Under the pieces are notes generated by a model. It was given only the letters and a program-made list of their open reading frames with translations. It had not been told where the DNA came from and ran no database searches. A DNA stretch of 64,000 nucleotides from Thermodesulfitimonas autotrophica (lineage in GTDB: Bacteria; Bacillota; Desulfotomaculia; Desulfotomaculales; Ammonificaceae): assembly GCF_003815015.1 (NCBI RefSeq), contig NZ_RKRE01000001.1, positions 256,460-320,459 on the forward strand, given 5' to 3'. Positions within the stretch are counted from its first letter, which is position 1. The number at the start of each line of letters is the position of its first letter. The translations under genes were made by a program, and so were the position numbers. Below are positions 25,208-34,296 of this stretch, piece after piece.

Positions 25208-25390
25208 TTGGAGAGAGAGAACGGAAACACCAGTGGGGGTTTATCCTTCGTTCCGGCAACAACTCGCAGAAGAGCAGCAAAGCAAGGGCGGCCCAACTCG
25301 TTTTCCTCTGGCGCAACAACAAATTCCCGAGGACCGACACTTACCGGGGAAACCGTTTCCCGCGGCTGCAAGCTTCCGGGGACAAGATAG
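25208..25390 (+). CDS. Possible 60-aa hydrophilic protein
   Basis: TTG start with AAAGGA 6 bases upstream, 20 bases after the promoter above. Product MERENGNTSGGLSFVPATTR... is Ser/Thr/Gly/Arg-rich low complexity. No family. A second, overlapping frame (25059-25658) is also open, so neither is certain. Confidence 0.3.
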   Translation: MERENGNTSGGLSFVPATTRRRAAKQGRPNSFSSGATTNSRGPTLTGETVSRGCKLPGTR

Positions 25391-25581
25391 CACTGATGTA
25401 ATGCCGCCTGGCCGGACGGCACGGGTTTCGCAGACTCCGGCTCCCGGAAAAGAAGCCAACCCGGGACAACCGCTTATTTCTGGCGGGACGGATTCCGGCC
25501 CGTCAATTCCGGGAAACCGGGGTAATCTCTCAACGGTTTTATCCTTGCGTCCGGTGGCCACTGCGGCTGGGAGGAATGGGT

Positions 25582-25764
25582 GTGCTTCCTTTTCTCTTCT
25601 TGTGCTTCTTTTTGATACCGGCGGTCATCTTTCTGATCAGCTGGGGCTATTTTCGTGACCCGGGCGTTGCCTTGAGCACCGCGATGTTTTTCGGACTCTT
25701 CCTCGGTCTTTCCCTGTGGAAAACAAAGAGGGAAGAGCAGGGGAGACGCTGCCGCAAGTGGTAG
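25582..25764 (+). CDS. Small membrane protein (60 aa)
   Basis: The GTG at 25582 lies 7 bases after GGGAGG; an ATG at 25576 is too close to that site. Two hydrophobic segments (LPFLFLCFFLIPAVIFLISW and VALSTAMFFGLFLGLSLW) with a basic cytoplasmic tail KTKREEQGRRCRKW. Unknown function; part of a cluster of small membrane proteins. Confidence 0.6.
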   Translation: MLPFLFLCFFLIPAVIFLISWGYFRDPGVALSTAMFFGLFLGLSLWKTKREEQGRRCRKW

Positions 25765-25823
25765 GTGGCCGTTCACCAGCCTGCCGGCGAAAGAGCATTT
25801 ACCGCCCCTGAGGTGGTGAAGAT

Positions 25824-25973
25824 ATGCAGACCTGGCGGTTCCTTAAGAACCCGAACTTCTGGCGGCGCTTTGTCCTGATTCTGGGCATCGGTTTCCTCGC
25901 GCTCTCCGGCTTCGCCCTCGGTGCCGGGGTGATTTTCTTCCTGAGCACGGGATGGGTCCTCCTGACCAACTGA
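25824..25973 (+). CDS. 49-aa membrane protein, same frame as the next gene
   Basis: ATG with GGTGG 6 bases upstream. Product MQTWRFLKNPNFWRRFVLIL with a long hydrophobic stretch to GWVLLTN. The stop TGA (25971-25973) is in the same frame as the 464-aa frame that follows, and the 11 codons between carry no stop. The two may once have been one gene with more transmembrane helices. Confidence 0.55.
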   Translation: MQTWRFLKNPNFWRRFVLILGIGFLALSGFALGAGVIFFLSTGWVLLTN

Positions 25974-26006
25974 CTGCAGTGGTGGAACCCGAAACTTTTA
26001 GCGTTT

Positions 26007-27401
26007 GTGTTTGCTTTGAGCGCGCTTTCTTTAACTGGCGGTGCGGTCTGGGCCTACCTGCGGATGAAGAAGCAGCGACTCCCGGTCCCCCCGCACGAAT
26101 CGTGGACCGCGGACGCCGGCCTTGATTTCCGGGCCCGGCCAGCACTCAATAACCGCGACATCTTTTTGCAAGCGCTCAAGATCGCTGCCTTCCTGGCGCT
26201 CTGCGGCTGCGCCTTCTGGGTCGGGAAGGCGGTCACCACTTTCGTCCTGTCTTCCCTGCACGCGGCAAAGGAGCATCTTGGCCAATGGTGCGGCCAGCTG
26301 AAAGCGCCGGAAGTGCTCCGCTTCTGCGCTGCGGTCCTGCTAAGCGGTTCGCTTCTCGCCTGGGTTTCCGGGAGGGTGAAAAGACGCAGGGAGACCGGCA
26401 GGCATCCCTCTGGAGCCGCCGGAACTACCGGCCAAGTTGAGGAAACGGCAGCGTACCTGCCCGGGGCAATCAGGACTTTCGGGACAAGCCGGACGGCACC
26501 CGGCGAGGAGCTTTCCGGTACGGTGCCGGCCGCATCGCCAGTTTCGGCTGCCGGAGGGGGACTGAAACCGAAAACAAATTTGTGGCAGGGGCTGTCCCTG
26601 GCACTGCTGGTTGTTGCAGCTTTCCTTTTCGGAGCCGCCGCCGTGAGAATGGTAGAGCTGGCGCATGACAAACTACCTACAGTTGCGTTCGAGAAGACGC
26701 CGTCGCCTGCGCAGAAAACATCACAGCTTCAGCGTGAGCAGGCTCAGCCATGTGCACAGAAGGTGCCAGCGGTAAAAGAAACCAGACCGCCTCTTAAGAA
26801 GCAGGAAGCGGCACCGGCCAAGAAGGCCGCATCGCAGCGGCCAAAGGCCAATCGAGTTGCCGCCAGCGGAAACGGGCAGCCAGAGCAACTTAAACCCACA
26901 CAACCGGCTTGGTTAGAAGTGAAAGCTGTGGTTGAGGCAAGCGGCTATACTTTTTATCCCGGAGCTGCCACGGTACCAGATGGACTTGGCGGGACTCTTA
27001 CTGCCGCGATCGGCGGTAATCAATTCGGGTACGCGTTGTTCTTGTGGCACAACCGGGACTTTTTGCGGAAGGATGTGATTGCTCCCGTCTACTGCCGCGT
27101 CAGCTATCCAGCAGCATACGGAAATTGGATCATGGTCCACCGGGAAGTGAATTACAGCTCTCCTTGGTGGAAGCCCGAATATTCCTGGCAGCCTCGGCCC
27201 GGGTGGGTTTGTTATTACTGGAGTAAAGGGCTAAGGGTGACTTACCAGGATGACCAAGCGTCTACCAGCTACTGCCGGAGGTCGGAATATTCAACCGGGG
27301 TTCGAGACCCACAACAGACTGGTGACTCCCCATTAAAAACGGGAAGGATGCGGCGGCTATCTTCTCAAGCACCAAGGCGCTCCTGGTCATCGTTCTTGTA
27401 G
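26007..27401 (+). CDS. Membrane protein with a Pro/Lys-rich linker and an LppP/LprE-like C-terminal domain
   Basis: 464 residues from a GTG without a clear ribosome binding site. Four hydrophobic segments lie at about residues 1-17, 52-72, 102-120 and 200-220. A Pro/Ala/Lys linker (about 230-300) leads to a domain with DGLGGTLTAAIGGNQFGYAL and FLWHNRDFLRKDVI, which recalls LppP/LprE-type lipoprotein domains. The last ~40 residues overlap the convergent gene and the shared repeat and look unrelated. Function unknown; the 5' end may be lost to the TGA at 25971. Confidence 0.5.
   Translation: MFALSALSLTGGAVWAYLRMKKQRLPVPPHESWTADAGLDFRARPALNNRDIFLQALKIAAFLALCGCAFWVGKAVTTFVLSSLHAAKEHLGQWCGQLKAPEVLRFCAAVLLSGSLLAWVSGRVKRRRETGRHPSGAAGTTGQVEETAAYLPGAIRTFGTSRTAPGEELSGTVPAASPVSAAGGGLKPKTNLWQGLSLALLVVAAFLFGAAAVRMVELAHDKLPTVAFEKTPSPAQKTSQLQREQAQPCAQKVPAVKETRPPLKKQEAAPAKKAASQRPKANRVAASGNGQPEQLKPTQPAWLEVKAVVEASGYTFYPGAATVPDGLGGTLTAAIGGNQFGYALFLWHNRDFLRKDVIAPVYCRVSYPAAYGNWIMVHREVNYSSPWWKPEYSWQPRPGWVCYYWSKGLRVTYQDDQASTSYCRRSEYSTGVRDPQQTGDSPLKTGRMRRLSSQAPRRSWSSFL
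27346..27379. repeat. Partner copy of the 18808-18842 repeat
   Basis: GGATGCGGCGGCTATCTTCT continuing CAAGCACCAAGGCG; same context (last codons RLGA of a minus-strand gene) as at 18.8 kb. Confidence 0.75.
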
Positions 27402-27685
27402 CGCACAGCAAAAAGAAGAGAACTGCCTGCGCAGCACTCCTCCCAGCACTTTTTCCGATTGTGCTTTTTGAGTCTTGTTCTCACGCCTGCGGCCCTCGAT
27501 TGTTGATCTCTCTGCAAAAGCCCGAACCCATCAGGGTAGCCCCACCCGGATTCCCTGGTGTCCAATACAGAAAATTCTCCATCCTTCGAGCCACACAGGA
27601 TCACACAGACGCCAGGTCTCTCGTCTATCTTTTCGATCGCTTCAAAAGGGCCTTCAAACACGTAATCGCCAAATTGCAATGGCAT
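27365..27685 (-). CDS. Small protein with a GIY-YIG-like N-terminal pattern, possibly rearranged
   Basis: ATG 27685 with GAGGGCG upstream gives 106 residues. FEGPFEAIEKIDERPGVCVI and VLDTRES, then RTRLKKHNRKKCWEECC, recall small proteins of the form GxYxxxxxIPExxGVYVI...DVGES...NHxRKxCW. The segment between LDTRES and GVRTRL (about 20 residues) looks inserted, and the C-terminus is cut where the 27346 repeat begins. Possibly a chimeric remnant. Confidence 0.4.
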   Translation of the reverse strand: MPLQFGDYVFEGPFEAIEKIDERPGVCVILCGSKDGEFSVLDTRESGWGYPDGFGLLQRDQQSRAAGVRTRLKKHNRKKCWEECCAGSSLLFAVRYKNDDQERLGA

Positions 27686-27860
27686 AAGGTCGCCCTCTTC
27701 GATGATCCAGTTCTCAGCAGTTTCGAAAAACACAAACCTTCACTGGCCCTTCGGGCAGGTCCCTTTTGTTTTATCAAAAATAACAATCCAATAGCAGTCC
27801 GCGAAACCTCTGGTAAAGCCGGGTTTTGTTAGTGTCCCACCAAATTACGTCAATCTAGTT

Positions 27861-28349
27861 TCACAAAAAGTCCTTTATTACCGACCACGATGACAGTTTT
27901 TCTTCCAGCGGCATTGCGAAAGCTGAACTCGTGCTGGGCAACGCTTTGAAGTCAACTGACGACTGCAAGGGTATCTTTACGAGCTTCTTCCACAACTTTT
28001 CAGCCGTTCTGCCGTTAAACGCTACCAGCCTTATGAATCTATACTGGGCAAACAGGCTGGAAAAGTCGTTCGCCACCGGATTTCTAAGGGTTCTGTCGCC
28101 GCTACCCCGGCGGTCGCAGCTTGCCAGGACATCCCACAAGGCAATGCCACTTTCCAAGAGACAGGCAATTCTTTCCGAGTACTCCGGTGGTATCGGTTTT
28201 CCCAGTACAGAAAAGATAACAGTCCAAAAGCGATTTCTCTAGTCGGCGTAGTACTGCTTTAGCTCAAGCGATTTTTTGCCGGGTACAGTCCCGAGGATCA
28301 GCACTTTTGAACTCGGGCCGATCATCGGGGGAAGCCCAAGGCATTTCAT
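27861..28349 (-). pseudogene. DNA-deoxyinosine glycosylase, interrupted by an amber codon
   Basis: Reading from ATG 28349 (GGGGGAC upstream): MKCLGLPPMIGPSSKVLILG, TVPGKKSLELKQYYAD-stop-RNRFWTVIF, then SGIALWDVLASCDRRGSGD and ALPSTSSAFA. The order and motifs match the UDG-superfamily hypoxanthine/deoxyinosine glycosylases (~160 aa). The only defect is TAG at 28239-28241, where the family has Pro in YYAHPRNRFW. No frameshift is present. A second start (TTG 28157) would yield only 98 residues lacking the active-site half. Confidence 0.8.
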
Positions 28350-28463
28350 ATTAACGTCCCCCACGAATATTTGTTCCGGTAATGCCACGGCAGATTGAAT
28401 AAAGCCCGCCAGCCTAAAAGGGACTCCTTATAACTCTAACAGGCTGCACACCACCTCAAAGCA

Positions 28464-28808
28464 CTATTTATCTCTGCCCCACTTGGTTTTGTGCTTTTGG
28501 GTTAAAGAGTCCAGTTTCCTTTCCGCCCATAGATAGGGGACAAGAGTTACCACTTCTATCGCATTACTAATAAGGGCCGCACCAAGAAGTCCTTTCCACC
28601 AAGATGAAAGACATATTCCGACCAGTAAGCCAATAGATAAAGTTATAAAGACTATTAATTGCCCTCCTGGGTTTAAAGCACCGGTAAAAATTCCGATCAT
28701 ATCCAGCGTGAGACAAAGTAAGCCTCCCAATACGAATAATATCGGTAAATGTAATAACCAACCTGTGATACCACATATTACACCAGTCAACTGAATTATC
28801 AGACCCAT
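28464..28808 (-). CDS. 114-aa membrane protein
   Basis: ATG 28808, GGAAGG upstream at a long spacing. Three to four hydrophobic helices (MGLIIQLTGVICGITGWLLH, LFVLGGLLCLTLDMIG, LIVFITLSIGLLVGICL, GAALISNAIEVVTLV) and a charged C-terminal tail. Unrecognised. Base composition is more AT-rich than the flanks. Confidence 0.6.
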   Translation of the reverse strand: MGLIIQLTGVICGITGWLLHLPILFVLGGLLCLTLDMIGIFTGALNPGGQLIVFITLSIGLLVGICLSSWWKGLLGAALISNAIEVVTLVPYLWAERKLDSLTQKHKTKWGRDK

Positions 28809-29263
28809 TGATTACCAACACCTTCCACTCGTTTTTATAAGTCCATCGCACGGACAGGGTTTGCCCTCACTTCGTGCCGATCTCAACCACGTGCGGAGGT
28901 CTTGCGAACTTATCGTACCATCCTAACTACCGCTTGAACGTAGGGGCCGTACTCTCCGTTTCTGAAGCTTTCCCTCGCAGCAGCCTCATGCAACTTGTGT
29001 GAGGGTAACCTTGTCAGGATTACCGGGAACCCAATTTTAATTGTGAATCAACATAAAGAGCAGACATTTCGCTCCTGCTGGGTGGTAGCCACATTTCTTT
29101 CCTATCGAAGACCTGAGCGATTAGTCAGTATGAGGCGCCATATTCCTATTAGTGGCTGCCAGAGTCTACCAAACAAACAATCCCCTCCCGCTCCAACCAC
29201 CAATTTTACACCATCAACGATAGAGACAACTCCACCTTTGGGTCGCAAACATGTTCTCCCGAG
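28809..29263. other. Intergenic region downstream of the Hsp70 gene
   Basis: 455 bp without a credible gene on either strand; no clear terminator was found after the Hsp70 stop. Confidence 0.4.
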
Positions 29264-31831
29264 TTACTTGTGTTTAGTTTTCCGTATCCCGGCTTTAAGT
29301 ACTTTTTCCCAGTCCTTCTCTGCATCTGGCTGGGGTAGCAATTTGTATAAGGCGCGGACTACTTCCCGAACCTGGTCTATATCGTTGATATCTGCGGCCC
29401 GGTTACCTTTTCGAAGTAATTGAGCAGCTTTCTGTTGATCGAGAAACTGGTGCCCAGGTTGGTTGAATTCTTCCAAAAGCCCCAGCCAGAACCAATCCTG
29501 TCTGAAGAGGATCCGCCATTCGAATCTCTCCAAATCCTCCACTAGAATTTCATAAAGTCTTTGATCTTTTTCTTTGCGCACACGCGCCAAGTCGCGAGAA
29601 AATAACTCGTACTCTTGCCTATCTGAATCTGTTCCATAATCGGCGACAAGTTTCCCGACCCGCTCATAAATCTCCTGTAGACGATCCGAACCTGACCACG
29701 CCTCCTTATCAGGAATCAATGTTCTTCGTCTTAGGTCCGCAATCTCCTGTTTAATTTCCCTTATTTCTTTCAGGAACCTTTGAGCGCTCTCCTGGGGGTC
29801 CAGAGAAGAGATTTGGCCTTGCTCTAATTCCTGACTCCGTGCCCAAGCCTCGTCAAGTTTTTCGCGGATACTCCTTACAGATGCTTTTAGCTCTCGATGG
29901 TTGCTTTCCTCCCCAAGGGTTTCAAGCTCTTCCAGTTCAGTATACAATTCATCCATTTCACTCGCCGCTTTTTGAACTTTTTGGTCTAACTCTCCTGGTT
30001 GAGGGTCACATCTATATATTTTCTCAAGATGGATATCGAGGCGGGGAACATGAGCCGAAGCGTAAATCAGCCTGGATTGGTCTATCTTTACCCATAGTTC
30101 GATTTCCTCACCTTCCGGAAGCGGCCGGGAAAGGTCTTTCGCCCAGATAACGAGGGCGCCAGCAAATTCGCTGGTTTCTGGGTCTTCAAAATTTTCTCCC
30201 TCCCATATTTTAATTGCGATATAGCCGTCGGGTTTACTTGGGAGCAGGCTCCGGTCAGCGTAGTATTTTAACCGATAGACCAGACCACCAGGTGGTATAG
30301 GAGTAGAGCGCTTCGCTATTACATCGACCTTTGTGCGACCATCCGGCTCCACAACCTCCACTCCGAGGGAATAGGGCAACGGCGGGTCGGCTATCTCAAA
30401 GGGATTATGCGTAATCACAAACGAATTAGGAGTTGCCGCAAACAAGTTTCCTTTTTTATCCCTGAGCCGAATATAAAACCGCACGCTTTTACCTTCTATC
30501 AGCAGAACGTTGGTTTCGAAAAACCCGTCAACGAGCGGAACCCAACCGCTGTTCCAGTAATTACCCTCTCCTTCTACAAGGACTTCCCATCCCTGCTTGC
30601 CTGCGAGTTCTTCGCATTTTCCCGCAACCACACAGGAAAGCTCGGTTGAGACCGCGGGATGGGAAAGTTTAATTCGCAGAGTGCGGTCAGTTAAATCAGT
30701 GTCAACAGGCCGCTCACGTTTTTGTCTTGGCAGCATGGAAGCATAAATTGCAGCGCCCCGAGCCACCACCGTGACGGGATCAATAGAGTAATCCAACTCC
30801 CCACCGAACTCTGCAGCCAGTGCCTCCCTGACAAGAGGTACATACGTGCTACCGCCAACCAGGATTACCCGCGCTATATCATCTGGGGTCAATCGTGCTT
30901 CTTCGATAACTTTCCTGCATAAGTTAATCGTTTTGACCACGTACGGCTCAATCAGGTCTTCGAAATCCTTACGGCTCACTTCCATCTCGAACTCAATAGG
31001 GTTCCCTTCCAGATCCTCTCCGGCATCATATATCCGCGCCACCCCTTTTTCGGCAAAGCTCAAGTCCTTTTTTAATTCCTCAGACGCGCTTTTCAAAACC
31101 TGCCACAACTTGTTGAATGCTTCCGGATTGCCTGATTTAGAAGGTAAGTAATATTCCTCTTCAAGGGCCGGAAGAAGCAGCCTTTCGATTATTAATATGT
31201 CGAAGTTTTTTCCTCCCAGCTCGTTATCGCCGCGGTGAGCCAAAACTTGCAGTCTCGCGTCTCTTGAAGAAACCACCGCCACGTCGAAAGTGCCGCCGCC
31301 CAAATCGTAGACGAGCCAGCGTCCACCCCGCATCTCCGGCTTCATGCCGTAGGCGATAGAAGCCGCGATCGGCTCCTGCAGGAGCGGGGATTCTTCGAGC
31401 CCAGCAAGCGCCGCCGCCCGGGCAGTAGCCTCGCATTGTGAGTGTCTGAAAGCCGCCGGCACGGTGATAACGGCTGCCTTTATAGGGTCTTTGGTCTGGC
31501 TCCTGGCGTCGGACAGTAAGGACTTCAAAACCTCTGCCGAAAGTTCTTCGGCCCCCATCGACCGTCCGGAAGCGCGAAAAAGCTTCTTTTCGGGCTTCCC
31601 CATCCAGCGTTTGAATTCGGCTGCTACGTTTTCGGGATCTAAAAATAGCGTCTGGTAAGCACGCCAACCGACTATTATACGACCGCTTTTCTCAATCCGG
31701 ACGACAGAAGGGGTTACTTCCATTTGGTCGCGATTCTTAAAAATCCTCACTTCGCCACCAGGGGTATCGCACATGGCAATCGTTGAGTTGGTGGTCCCCA
31801 AATCGATACCGTAATTAATAAAATCACTCAT
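29264..31831 (-). CDS. Hsp70-family protein with an unusual long C-terminal half
   Basis: ATG 31831 overlaps the stop of the upstream gene by 8 bases (ATGAGTGA), giving 855 residues. A full actin-like ATPase domain (~1-380): YGIDLGTTNSTIA, ITVPAAFRHSQCEA, LVYDLGGGTFDVAVV and VILVGGSTYVPLVREAL. After that the usual substrate-binding domain is replaced by beta-rich segments (~400-600), a helical/coiled-coil region (~610-740, DELYTELEELETLGEESN...) and a helical tail ending KTKHK. So it is not the housekeeping DnaK (no dnaJ/grpE/hrcA nearby, about 230 residues longer). It probably works with the two genes upstream. Confidence 0.85.
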   Translation of the reverse strand: MSDFINYGIDLGTTNSTIAMCDTPGGEVRIFKNRDQMEVTPSVVRIEKSGRIIVGWRAYQTLFLDPENVAAEFKRWMGKPEKKLFRASGRSMGAEELSAEVLKSLLSDARSQTKDPIKAAVITVPAAFRHSQCEATARAAALAGLEESPLLQEPIAASIAYGMKPEMRGGRWLVYDLGGGTFDVAVVSSRDARLQVLAHRGDNELGGKNFDILIIERLLLPALEEEYYLPSKSGNPEAFNKLWQVLKSASEELKKDLSFAEKGVARIYDAGEDLEGNPIEFEMEVSRKDFEDLIEPYVVKTINLCRKVIEEARLTPDDIARVILVGGSTYVPLVREALAAEFGGELDYSIDPVTVVARGAAIYASMLPRQKRERPVDTDLTDRTLRIKLSHPAVSTELSCVVAGKCEELAGKQGWEVLVEGEGNYWNSGWVPLVDGFFETNVLLIEGKSVRFYIRLRDKKGNLFAATPNSFVITHNPFEIADPPLPYSLGVEVVEPDGRTKVDVIAKRSTPIPPGGLVYRLKYYADRSLLPSKPDGYIAIKIWEGENFEDPETSEFAGALVIWAKDLSRPLPEGEEIELWVKIDQSRLIYASAHVPRLDIHLEKIYRCDPQPGELDQKVQKAASEMDELYTELEELETLGEESNHRELKASVRSIREKLDEAWARSQELEQGQISSLDPQESAQRFLKEIREIKQEIADLRRRTLIPDKEAWSGSDRLQEIYERVGKLVADYGTDSDRQEYELFSRDLARVRKEKDQRLYEILVEDLERFEWRILFRQDWFWLGLLEEFNQPGHQFLDQQKAAQLLRKGNRAADINDIDQVREVVRALYKLLPQPDAEKDWEKVLKAGIRKTKHK

Positions 31832-32219
31832 CTGTAGCGCCCCCCGACCCTTTACAACTTTCACTTTCACGTCCTACGCCTTTCACTAACACTACCTGAC
31901 CAAGAGCCTGAAGCTCGCCCCTCCACATCACCACGGGTTTGACTGTTTCCTGCACCCGTAGCGCTCCTGCAGGGAGCGAATCATCCTCCGTTGCGTCAAC
32001 AACCTCTACAGCCATTCCGGAATCGTAAGGCTGCCCGTCAAACTCGATAAACGTAAAACCGAGTTCCTCGAGAGCGTTTGCGATTTTCTCACAACTGTAC
32101 CGCAAAGCGGGCGATGCCCCGGAGCCCGGACTCCTCGTTTTTAGAATCCGGCGGTTGAGACGCCACATCTCGACCGCCATTTCTACCATTACCTCCTTTG
32201 AGACGTTGATTTCTGCCAT
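31824..32219 (-). CDS. Small middle protein of the Hsp70 module (131 aa)
   Basis: MAEINVSKEVMVEMAVEMWR, helical start (RILKTR), then YSCEKIANALEELGFTFIEF, YDSGMAVEVVDAT and ETVKPVVMWRGELQALGQVV. This layout (helix, conserved EELGFxxIxFxGxxYDxGM, and KP.V...G.L...G.VVV) looks like a GrpE-like nucleotide-exchange protein or an adaptor of accessory Hsp70 operons. Between the J-like gene (13 bases away) and the Hsp70 gene (8-base overlap), so made in step with both. Role inferred from position. Confidence 0.7.
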   Translation of the reverse strand: MAEINVSKEVMVEMAVEMWRLNRRILKTRSPGSGASPALRYSCEKIANALEELGFTFIEFDGQPYDSGMAVEVVDATEDDSLPAGALRVQETVKPVVMWRGELQALGQVVLVKGVGRESESCKGSGGATDE

Positions 32220-32232
32220 CCAGTATCTCTCC

Positions 32233-34296
32233 TTAGTTAGCAGACTTTATTTGCTCGTTGTAGAGTCTAATCTTCTGGTTCGTTTCGTTAAGAAGCTTCC
32301 CGTATTCGACATATATCCGCCTCAGCTCATTTACCGCCTCATTATGGAGGTCCACCACGTGATTGTGGCTCTGTATAAGGGATTCATACTCCGCTCTGTC
32401 TATCTCGTATCCGGCGTTTAAATCAGCTTCCATTGCTCTAATTTGTTGTGCATACGAATTGATTTCTTCCTTGTAAGACTCTATTTCGCTGGATAGCAAG
32501 TTCATCTGCCTCTCATATTCAGCAAGGTGCTTCTTCGCTTCTTCGATCTCTGTCCGAAGAGCATCGAGGTCTGCATTTGCAGATCCAGCGGCGGGTTGCG
32601 CGTTAGTTGGCTCCGGTGGCACGTTCTCTGGTAATGTCCCGCCATTGTTCCCGTGAAATATAACAAATAGAAGGTATATTACGACTGCGCTTCCCACCCA
32701 GGCGAGCCACCGGAACCTGCTCCAAATGCCGGTATTTGCCGTCCCTGTAACTTGATTACGGTACTGCTCCGAATGCTCCACCAAGGCGTTCGCAGATACC
32801 GTAGCCAGCGATTCTTGGATTTCCTCTCTCATAGGGTGGCCCTCGGGCAGCAGCGATTTGGCTTCTTCCAAGAGACTTTTCGCAGTCGAATACTCGTGCG
32901 CTTCATTATTGTAAGCAATCGCAATATGCCTCAAGCAGGAAGCGGCCATTTCCAATATTTTGTTTTTGATTTTGATCTTCTCCAGATCTCGCTCTATCGC
33001 GGGTTCATCGTCTTCTCCCGCAAGACCAACAGGGAACTCGTTTTCTTCGTCTGTTTCTTTGAAGAGCTCACTGAGGCGTTCCAGAACCGCCGTTCGGAAC
33101 TGCTTGTGCGCGACACCGCAGGCAAGCTTTTTCTCTTGCAAACTACCAGCAGACTCCAATGCAACCTCAAGATTTTCTACAATCTCGGTGCAAGCGACGC
33201 TGATTGCGGTAGCCTGTTGGTACAGCGCGTTGGACGAAATGACGGTCAGATCCCTTTTGATCTCAATACCAAGCGGAGTGCCTTCTGCAAGTGAAAAGGC
33301 TTTTCCTAATATTTCCTTGGCGACTGTATACTCGCCTGCCTTATTATTGTATAGAATAGCCAGTTCCCGCAGTGTGGAAGCCGCCTTTCTTCTGGCAATA
33401 TCTGCTGCTTTATCGCTGTTCCCACGGAGATAAGCTATACCTTCCACGAGCGGCAGGATGTTGGTTTCGAACTCGCTGTATATCTCGTCATACAGGGATT
33501 TGTAGGCCTCCCTGCTCACCGCAAATTCCGACTCGGCTTCCATTCTTTGAGAAAGCTCCGAGCAAAGCCTTTCAACCTGCGCTTCAATCGGGTCAAGAAT
33601 TTCGGTTTTAACCTCATCTATTACACGGGAGGGAAATCCGGAGGACTCGACCACTTTCAGGTGCTGCTTAACCACTATAAAATTTTTCTTCCCGCGGTAT
33701 TGATCAGCAAGGTCTATATGTGGTTCTAAAAGATAATACCAGCAGTTGTCGCGTAAGGCTTTGAAATCCGCTTCCCCAGCGCAAGGCTCCCATCCCAGGA
33801 GTTCTTCTAACGAAGCTAAATACCTCCAATACCCATCACTACGCAAAGTAACCTGCCATTCCTTTAGTATGCTTAGCCACTCGGAAAGGTGGTTTGCCTG
33901 AGGATCAGCGTTCAAGATTTCGGCGTGTGCCAAAATAGCAAGATTATGCCTGGCTTTTTCGCATGCGGGAGCTTTTGAAGCCCAAAACCGCCTACTCAGG
34001 TACGCATTTCCGCTCAAAATGTTTTGGTATGCCTCTTGATCGTCGGGTGAGGGAGAAACGTGGAACCAGAATAGTCGGTCTAAAATTCGGGTTTCTGGGT
34101 CTTGAAGGCGATCGAAAGCAGCGCGCAATGTCGAAATATCGCATTGCACTCGCAGAAGAAAGGGGAGATCAACACGTTCAATGATGTTACCCACCTCAGC
34201 GCGCCGGCTTAGTCTCTCATAAGCACTTCGAACCTCACGCCGGTTAGAATTGGCGGGGACACCCAGAATGCGGAAAGCATTGTTCCGGTAGGGCAA
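32233..34296 (-). CDS. Membrane-anchored J-like protein
   Basis: 687 residues. The N-terminus NAFRILGVPANSNRREVRSA resembles helix I-II of a J-domain, but the HPD tripeptide that stimulates Hsp70 is missing. A long helical repeat region (~100-520, with two AIAYNNEA/ILYNNKAGEYTVAKE-type repeats resembling TPRs) is followed by one transmembrane helix (~525-550, WLAWVGSAVVIYLLFVIFHG) and a coiled coil (~570-687) that would lie on the far side of the membrane. First gene of the module. Inferred role: membrane scaffold for the Hsp70. Confidence 0.75.
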   Translation of the reverse strand: MPYRNNAFRILGVPANSNRREVRSAYERLSRRAEVGNIIERVDLPFLLRVQCDISTLRAAFDRLQDPETRILDRLFWFHVSPSPDDQEAYQNILSGNAYLSRRFWASKAPACEKARHNLAILAHAEILNADPQANHLSEWLSILKEWQVTLRSDGYWRYLASLEELLGWEPCAGEADFKALRDNCWYYLLEPHIDLADQYRGKKNFIVVKQHLKVVESSGFPSRVIDEVKTEILDPIEAQVERLCSELSQRMEAESEFAVSREAYKSLYDEIYSEFETNILPLVEGIAYLRGNSDKAADIARRKAASTLRELAILYNNKAGEYTVAKEILGKAFSLAEGTPLGIEIKRDLTVISSNALYQQATAISVACTEIVENLEVALESAGSLQEKKLACGVAHKQFRTAVLERLSELFKETDEENEFPVGLAGEDDEPAIERDLEKIKIKNKILEMAASCLRHIAIAYNNEAHEYSTAKSLLEEAKSLLPEGHPMREEIQESLATVSANALVEHSEQYRNQVTGTANTGIWSRFRWLAWVGSAVVIYLLFVIFHGNNGGTLPENVPPEPTNAQPAAGSANADLDALRTEIEEAKKHLAEYERQMNLLSSEIESYKEEINSYAQQIRAMEADLNAGYEIDRAEYESLIQSHNHVVDLHNEAVNELRRIYVEYGKLLNETNQKIRLYNEQIKSAN

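Noticed and set aside
24373-25401. 342-codon plus-strand frame
   Set aside because: Antisense to the 154-aa and DUF1858-like genes, rich in Arg/Pro with no ribosome binding site; a shadow of GC-rich coding DNA.
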